From UKL13-3 sp044353855 (GTDB lineage: Bacteria > Bacteroidota > Bacteroidia > UKL13-3): a stretch of DNA of 64,000 nucleotides. The DNA is taken from assembly GCA_044353855.1 (NCBI GenBank), contig JBILBF010000001.1, positions 558,001-622,000 on the forward strand, read 5' to 3'. This document shows positions 62,448-64,000 of this stretch, piece by piece. The position numbers were made by a program, and so were the translations under genes. The notes beneath the pieces were generated by a model. That model made no database searches, was not told where the DNA came from, and was given only the letters and a program-made list of their open reading frames with translations. Each line of letters opens with the position of its first letter. Positions within the stretch are counted from its first letter, which is position 1.

Positions 62448-64000
62448 TTATCTAATTAACGATATTGTTCCATGTCTTTCTTGTTTGGGTTGATCCCGTT
62501 TTTTTATTTCCATTATATAAAAATAGACTCCTTGTGATGCATCAATACCTGATTCGTTTTTGCCATTCCAACATTGGTTTGGATTGGTAGATTGAAAGTA
62601 AATAGCACCCCAACGGTTATAAATAGTTACTTTATACTCATCACATTTGGCCGAAATACCTTTTACGGTATAACAATCATTGAGGCCATCACCATTGGGT
62701 GTAAATGCATTGGGAATAATAATTTCTTGTGTTGAATCCCCATCAATAAAAAACACATTGCTAGCAGTATCGACACAAAAAGTACCATTATTGGTAATCA
62801 GTTGAATGTAATAATTGTCTGTTCGGGCATAAGTATGTGTTGGGTTGGTTTCGGTTGACGAATCGCCATCACCAAAATACCAAATATAGGGAATAGGTAA
62901 TCCTGTTAAAGAATACGATTTGTTCTTAAATTGTACAACTAATGAACAACTATCGCGGGCGATATTAAAATCAGGGATACCGGAAAGAGCAATATTGATG
63001 GTAGTGCTGTTTGTATCTGTTTTGGTGCAAGCACTTTGATTGCTGGCAATTAATGTTAGGGTGTAATCGCCAGGTTGTATAATGGTGTCAGTATAAATAC
63101 TGTCAGTACTAGTTACAACGTCATTGAGTAGCCATTGTATAGGGTTTCCGTTGAGGGAAGTATTGATGGCCGAAAATATTCCGGGAGCACACAACATAGT
63201 ATCGTTTACTACAAAAGAAGCAGTCAATAAATGAGCCTGTTGTTTATAGTCAAAAGCTACAAAGCTGGTATCGGCACAATAGGTTCCATTATTGGTGATA
63301 AGTGTAACCAAATATAAACTATCAATAGTATAAGAGTGAGTTGGTGTTTGAAGAGTTGATGAATCACCATCGCCAAAATACCATGTATAAGTTAGCATTT
63401 CTCCATTATCACTTTGAGATTGATTAACAAAAAATACAGCAGAAGAACAGGTATCTCTAATTAATGAAAAAATGCTGTAGGTATTATTTTCAATTACAAT
63501 AACAGTATCAAAACTATCTGCAGGAATACAGGTAATAGCACTATAAATTTTAAGTTTTACATGAATGATTGTATCGGTATAAAAGGTATCAGTCAATAAC
63601 GAATCGGTACTAACCAATATTGAATCATAATACCATTCTTGTACCTGCTGATTTACCGATAGATTTTTAAATTCAATAACAGCAGGCGTACAACTTTTTG
63701 TAGGGACTGCTACAAAAAAAGCATTGAGAATACCTGGCAAATTATTAACGGTTACGGTTAATGTTGTATTTTCTTGGCAAGCCAAACCGGGGTTCGTTAT
63801 TAAGGTAACTAAGTAACTTCCTGCAGTATCAAAGCTAACTATTGTATCTTGCTGGTGTGAAGTAATACCATTTCCAAAATCCCAAAAATAGGCAATAGAA
63901 TCGCCTAGTTGTTTAAGTGTAGTATTGGTAAAAGAAACGGTAAATGAGCAAGAATCTTGAACATACGTAAAATCGGGATATAGATAAGGTACAACTGTAA
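62448..64000 (-). CDS. PKD-domain surface protein with gliding-motility-type C terminus, cut by the window edge
   Basis: The 3' part of a larger secreted protein; the frame continues unbroken to the last base, so the start lies outside. At least two PKD domains are clear (YTWYFGDGDSSTLQTPTHSY; PYIWYFGDGDSSTETNPTHT), separated by Ig-like segments that repeat DTIIxxKL-type strands and NNGTYC/NNGTFC. The C terminus is a CHU_C-type domain (IIIPNAFTPNGDGLNDCYTV, YNRWGAIYFQS, WNGKNESGIDASQGVYFYIM), a T9SS type B sorting signal. Likely a cell-surface or adhesion protein exported through SprA. Confidence 0.9.
   Translation of the reverse strand, partial: TVVPYLYPDFTYVQDSCSFTVSFTNTTLKQLGDSIAYFWDFGNGITSHQQDTIVSFDTAGSYLVTLITNPGLACQENTTLTVTVNNLPGILNAFFVAVPTKSCTPAVIEFKNLSVNQQVQEWYYDSILVSTDSLLTDTFYTDTIIHVKLKIYSAITCIPADSFDTVIVIENNTYSIFSLIRDTCSSAVFFVNQSQSDNGEMLTYTWYFGDGDSSTLQTPTHSYTIDSLYLVTLITNNGTYCADTSFVAFDYKQQAHLLTASFVVNDTMLCAPGIFSAINTSLNGNPIQWLLNDVVTSTDSIYTDTIIQPGDYTLTLIASNQSACTKTDTNSTTINIALSGIPDFNIARDSCSLVVQFKNKSYSLTGLPIPYIWYFGDGDSSTETNPTHTYARTDNYYIQLITNNGTFCVDTASNVFFIDGDSTQEIIIPNAFTPNGDGLNDCYTVKGISAKCDEYKVTIYNRWGAIYFQSTNPNQCWNGKNESGIDASQGVYFYIMEIKKRDQPKQERHGTISLIR

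Overview
The window is A+T-rich chromosomal DNA from a member of the Bacteroidota. The evidence is a SusC/SusD pair, the type IX secretion (T9SS) translocon gene sprA, several proteins with T9SS or gliding-type C-terminal sorting domains, and Bacteroidota promoters (TTTG, 18 nt, TAnnTTTG). No plasmid, phage, transposase or CRISPR genes were found.

Layout. 1-4.2 kb: the 3' part of nusA, then infB. 4.3-4.75 kb: a small glycine-rich RRM protein with its own promoter and terminator. 4.75-11.2 kb: a lipoprotein, a giant secreted alpha/beta hydrolase and an HTH protein, bracketed by an imperfect 131-bp direct repeat of the RRM gene's 3' end and terminator. This looks like an inserted or duplicated block. 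11.4-38.8 kb: a large alpha-glucan (starch/maltodextrin) locus. It holds a Nudix-type (NrtR/AraR-like) regulator; a divergent operon of sugar kinase, beta-phosphoglucomutase, GH65 phosphorylase, two GH13 enzymes and an MFS transporter; a GH13 cyclomaltodextrinase; a four-module carbohydrate-binding protein; and an outward operon of T9SS-exported GH13 amylase, SusC, SusD and two accessory surface proteins. The locus is interrupted at 21.3-26.1 kb by genes unrelated to sugar: a DUF4142 lipoprotein, a CHASE3/PAS histidine kinase with its receiver protein, a frameshifted AraC-type regulator and a small conserved protein.

38.8-47.8 kb: a small YwqK-like protein, ruvA, sprA and a HAD hydrolase. 47.9 kb: a CAU-anticodon tRNA with a strong terminator. 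48.1-51.5 kb: a large surface protein with three [Ig-like + lamin-tail] units. 51.5-64 kb: mostly housekeeping genes (MBL-rhodanese protein, recR, asd, alkC-like, glutathione peroxidase, ispH). Among them is a probable three-gene unit of Na+:solute symporter, 3-hydroxybutyrate dehydrogenase and alpha/beta hydrolase, whose first start codon lies inside a perfect hairpin. The window ends inside a PKD-domain/gliding-type surface protein.

How the genes fit together (inference). Surface amylase and binding proteins, exported through the SprA-dependent T9SS, would trim alpha-glucans. SusC/D would import oligosaccharides, and periplasmic GH13 enzymes would cut them further. The MFS carrier would move maltose or maltodextrin inside, where GH65 phosphorolysis, beta-PGM and the kinase deliver glucose 6-phosphate. 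The Nudix-type repressor probably senses a sugar and binds palindromes in the divergent promoter region. No wholly unknown system is proven here. The best leads are the repeat-bracketed 6.3-kb block, the start-codon hairpin, the homopolymer frameshift in the AraC gene and the T9SS-wired starch locus.
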